Shown here: one piece after another, positions 62,081 through 64,000 of the stretch
Layout of the letters: each line of letters begins with the position of its first letter
Numbering within the stretch: position 1 is the stretch's first letter
Source of the DNA: Kitasatospora gansuensis
GTDB taxonomy: Bacteria > Actinomycetota > Actinomycetes > Streptomycetales > Streptomycetaceae
Reading direction: 5' to 3'
Assembly (NCBI RefSeq): GCF_014203705.1
Contig: NZ_JACHJR010000001.1
Coordinates: 6,076,001-6,140,000, forward strand
DNA: 64,000 nt
Translations under genes and position numbers: made by a program
The notes under the pieces: model-generated
The model's database searches: none
What the model was told of the DNA's origin: nothing
The model's input: only the letters and a program-made list of their open reading frames with translations

Positions 62081-62656
62081 GTGCCGGTGGCCGGTGGTGG
62101 CCTGACGGGTCGGAGCCAGCGGGAGCGCGGCGCGCTCCCCGGCCAGGGCGGGAGGGCGAGGATCACGGTACGGCCGGGCCGCGGGTCCTCCCGGGGCCGG
62201 ACGCCGTTCGCGGTCCTGGTGGTGGCGCTGCTCTCGGGCGGGCTGTTCGGGCTGCTGATGCTGAACACCGCGCTGAATGAGGGCTCCTTCGAGCTCAGCC
62301 GGCTGGAGCGGCAGTCCACCGAGCTGACCGACCTTCAGCAGACCCTGCAGGCCCAGATCGACCAGCAGTCCGGGCCGGACGCGCTGGAGCGCAGGCTCCG
62401 CGAGCTGGGCATGGTGCCCGGCGGCGACCCGGCCTTCCTGGAGGCCGCCGACGGTTCGGTCAAGGGCAAGCCCGCCGAGGCCAAGGACAGCCCGCCGGTC
62501 AAGCGCTCGGCCGAGGAGCTCTGGCCGCAGCCCAGCCCGAGCGCCCAGTCCGCGCCGCCCGCTCAGCCGGGCGGTGACCCCGGCGTCCAGATCAACCCGG
62601 CCCCGCCCGCCGCTCCGTCAGCTCCCGCCCCGTCCGCCGGAGGTACGCCGCGATGA
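62081..62656 (+). CDS. ftsL: FtsL-like division protein
   Basis: 191 residues: basic N-terminus (1-40), one membrane segment (FAVLVVALLSGGLFGLLMLNTAL), a short coiled coil (SFELSRLERQSTELTDLQQTLQAQIDQ) and a long Pro/Ala/Ser-rich extracellular tail (about 125-191). Layout and position between rsmH and ftsI mark it as FtsL, although sequence conservation in this family is poor. The stop overlaps ftsI (ATGA). The Pro-rich tail is an actinobacterial trait also seen in Rv2164c. Confidence 0.87.
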   Translation: MPVAGGGLTGRSQRERGALPGQGGRARITVRPGRGSSRGRTPFAVLVVALLSGGLFGLLMLNTALNEGSFELSRLERQSTELTDLQQTLQAQIDQQSGPDALERRLRELGMVPGGDPAFLEAADGSVKGKPAEAKDSPPVKRSAEELWPQPSPSAQSAPPAQPGGDPGVQINPAPPAAPSAPAPSAGGTPR

Positions 62657-64000
62657 GTACGCCCCGTCAGCCCCCGCGCGGCGGCCCAGGGCCGCGCCGT
62701 CCGGCCCGGCCGCAGAGCGGCCGACCGCAACCGGGGCGGCCGTCCCGCCCGGTCGACCGGCCGCGCGCCCCGCGCCAGCGCACCGGCGAGCCGGTCCGCC
62801 GACCCGCCCAGCGCCGCCCCCGTCCAGGACCGCCGCCGGTGCGCACCATCAAGCTCGGCGACCAGCGCCGCCGGCTGCGGCTGGTCACCGTCGCGCTGGC
62901 GCTGGTGTTCTCGGTCTTCGCGGGCCGGCTGATCCAGCTCCAGCTGCTCGACTCCGACGCGCTGGCCGCCTCCGCCGGGGCGAACAACTACCAGGAGGCC
63001 ATCCTCTCCGCCGACCGGGGCTCGATAACGTCCTCCGACGGCGTCGCGCTGGCCACCACGGTGGACGCGTACGACATCACCGGCGACCCCTCGCTGTACC
63101 CGGCCGAGAAGTCCTTCGTGCCGGATGCGCCGGAGCAGGCGGCCGCGCTGCTGGCCCCGATCCTGAACCGGAGCAAGGAGCAGCTCACCGCCGCGCTGCG
63201 CACCCCGAAGACCAAGTGGGTGATGCTGGCGCCCCGGCAGAGCCCGGAGACCAAGAAGCAGATCACCGACCTGAAGGCGACGCTGGCCAAGCAGGCCGAC
63301 ACCGCCGCCTGCCGGGCCCAGCGCAAGCTGGTCGGCAAGCCCGCCGACCAGGGCGGCCGGCAGTACGTGGACAACGTCTGCGCCAACCCGCTGGTCGGGA
63401 TCATCAACCAGGACAGCAAGCGCCGGGTCTACCCGGCGGGCGGCCTGGCGGCCAACCTGCTCGGCTACGTGAACGTGGACGGGATCGGCACCGGCGGCCT
63501 GGAGAAGCAGTTCCAGGAGGAGCTCGCGGGCAAGCCGGGCCGGAGCACGTACGCCCAGGTGAACGGCCGGATGGTGCCGACCGCGGGCGGCAGCCAGCAG
63601 TCCCCGGTGGAGGGCACCGACCTGCGGCTGACGATCAACCGGGACATCCAGTGGGCGGCCCAGCGGGCGATCACCGACCAGGTGGCCAACGCCGGGGCGG
63701 AGAAGGGCTACGTGATCGTCCAGGACGTGAAGACCGGTCAGATCCTGGCGATGGCCGCCTCCCCGGGCTTCAACCCGAACGACCTGAGCAAGGCCAAGCC
63801 CGAGCAGCTCGGCAACGCGGCGGTCGGCGACGCCTTCGAGCCAGGATCGACCGCGAAGCTGATGACCATGGCGGCGGTGCTGGACACCGGGACGGCCGCC
63901 TGGGACACCCACGTCACGGTGCCCAACACGCTGCAGCGCTCGGACCGGGTCTTCCACGACGACATCGACCACCCGACCTGGTACCTGACCCTGGCGGGCG
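62653..64000 (+). CDS. ftsI: Penicillin-binding protein 3 (septal transpeptidase), 3' partial
   Basis: Open to the window end; 449 residues visible. Basic Pro/Arg-rich cytoplasmic start (1-70), a membrane segment (LVTVALALVFSVFAGRLIQL), the PBP dimerisation domain (RGSITSSDGVALATTVDAYDI, GLEKQFQEELAGKPG), and the start of the transpeptidase domain with active Ser399 and Lys402 in EPGSTAKLMT. ATG 62653 overlaps the ftsL stop. The KSG/KTG end of the catalytic domain lies beyond the window. Corresponds to pbpB (Rv2163c). Confidence 0.96.
   Translation, partial: MSTPRQPPRGGPGPRRPARPQSGRPQPGRPSRPVDRPRAPRQRTGEPVRRPAQRRPRPGPPPVRTIKLGDQRRRLRLVTVALALVFSVFAGRLIQLQLLDSDALAASAGANNYQEAILSADRGSITSSDGVALATTVDAYDITGDPSLYPAEKSFVPDAPEQAAALLAPILNRSKEQLTAALRTPKTKWVMLAPRQSPETKKQITDLKATLAKQADTAACRAQRKLVGKPADQGGRQYVDNVCANPLVGIINQDSKRRVYPAGGLAANLLGYVNVDGIGTGGLEKQFQEELAGKPGRSTYAQVNGRMVPTAGGSQQSPVEGTDLRLTINRDIQWAAQRAITDQVANAGAEKGYVIVQDVKTGQILAMAASPGFNPNDLSKAKPEQLGNAAVGDAFEPGSTAKLMTMAAVLDTGTAAWDTHVTVPNTLQRSDRVFHDDIDHPTWYLTLAG

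Overview
The window is a high-GC actinobacterial chromosome segment, most likely from Streptomycetaceae (Streptomyces or Kitasatospora). The evidence is very GC-rich third codon positions, frequent GTG/TTG starts, HrdB-type promoters, several probable leaderless transcripts, and a gene order that follows the streptomycete trpD to ftsI region. Much of that order is also recognisable in Mycobacterium tuberculosis from about Rv2192c (trpD) down to Rv2163c (pbpB). It is core chromosome; the only mobile material seen is one 163-bp MITE-like element and two copies of a dispersed intergenic repeat.

Layout. 1-5.1 kb: end of a receiver-like gene, trpD, a SAM-IV riboswitch with a class V aminotransferase, a rhomboid/AsnC-type pair and a small zinc-ribbon protein. 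5.2-12 kb: an NYN RNase-like protein, three tandem NlpC/P60 wall hydrolases (the middle one behind a c-di-AMP riboswitch) and a secreted HExxH protein. 12-19 kb: envelope lipid/glycan genes (GT87, PimB-like GT4, FadD15-like ligase, SRPBCC protein, ArsA-like protein without a P-loop). 19-27 kb: glucokinase, PASTA kinase, molybdopterin oxidoreductase, bfr/bfd, type II DAHP synthase, and a trp leader/attenuator with fused TrpE-TrpG. 27-33 kb: an accessory-looking island. 33-49 kb: two-component system, PlsC, esterase, LtrA, thiOSG under a TPP riboswitch, Rv2175c-like protein, thiE, polyprenyl synthase and metF. 49-54 kb: FAD oxidoreductase with ECF41-like sigma factor, DUF4126, HEPN protein and methyltransferase. 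54-64 kb: DUF3040, transglutaminase/DUF58/MoxR operon, carbonic anhydrase, then rsmH-ftsL-ftsI, cut by the window end.

The most novel part is 27.2-33.1 kb. A regulator with a TrmB-like N-terminus and a LuxR C-terminus is surrounded by three inverted-repeat sites of the same 32-bp (12-8-12) architecture. Two of these sit at the same distance from an identical promoter block and point outward to genes for secreted wall-active proteins. One of the two also drives a 50-residue exported peptide ending in ANDLIWG. A fourth partner is a 118-residue protein of unknown function. I propose a peptide-linked regulatory circuit controlling modular secreted hydrolases whose domains have been swapped by recombination.

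Four cis-acting RNA systems (SAM-IV, c-di-AMP, TPP, trp attenuator) occur in the window. Coordinates were read by hand; start codons are judged from Shine-Dalgarno (SD) sequences and overlaps. No database search was possible.
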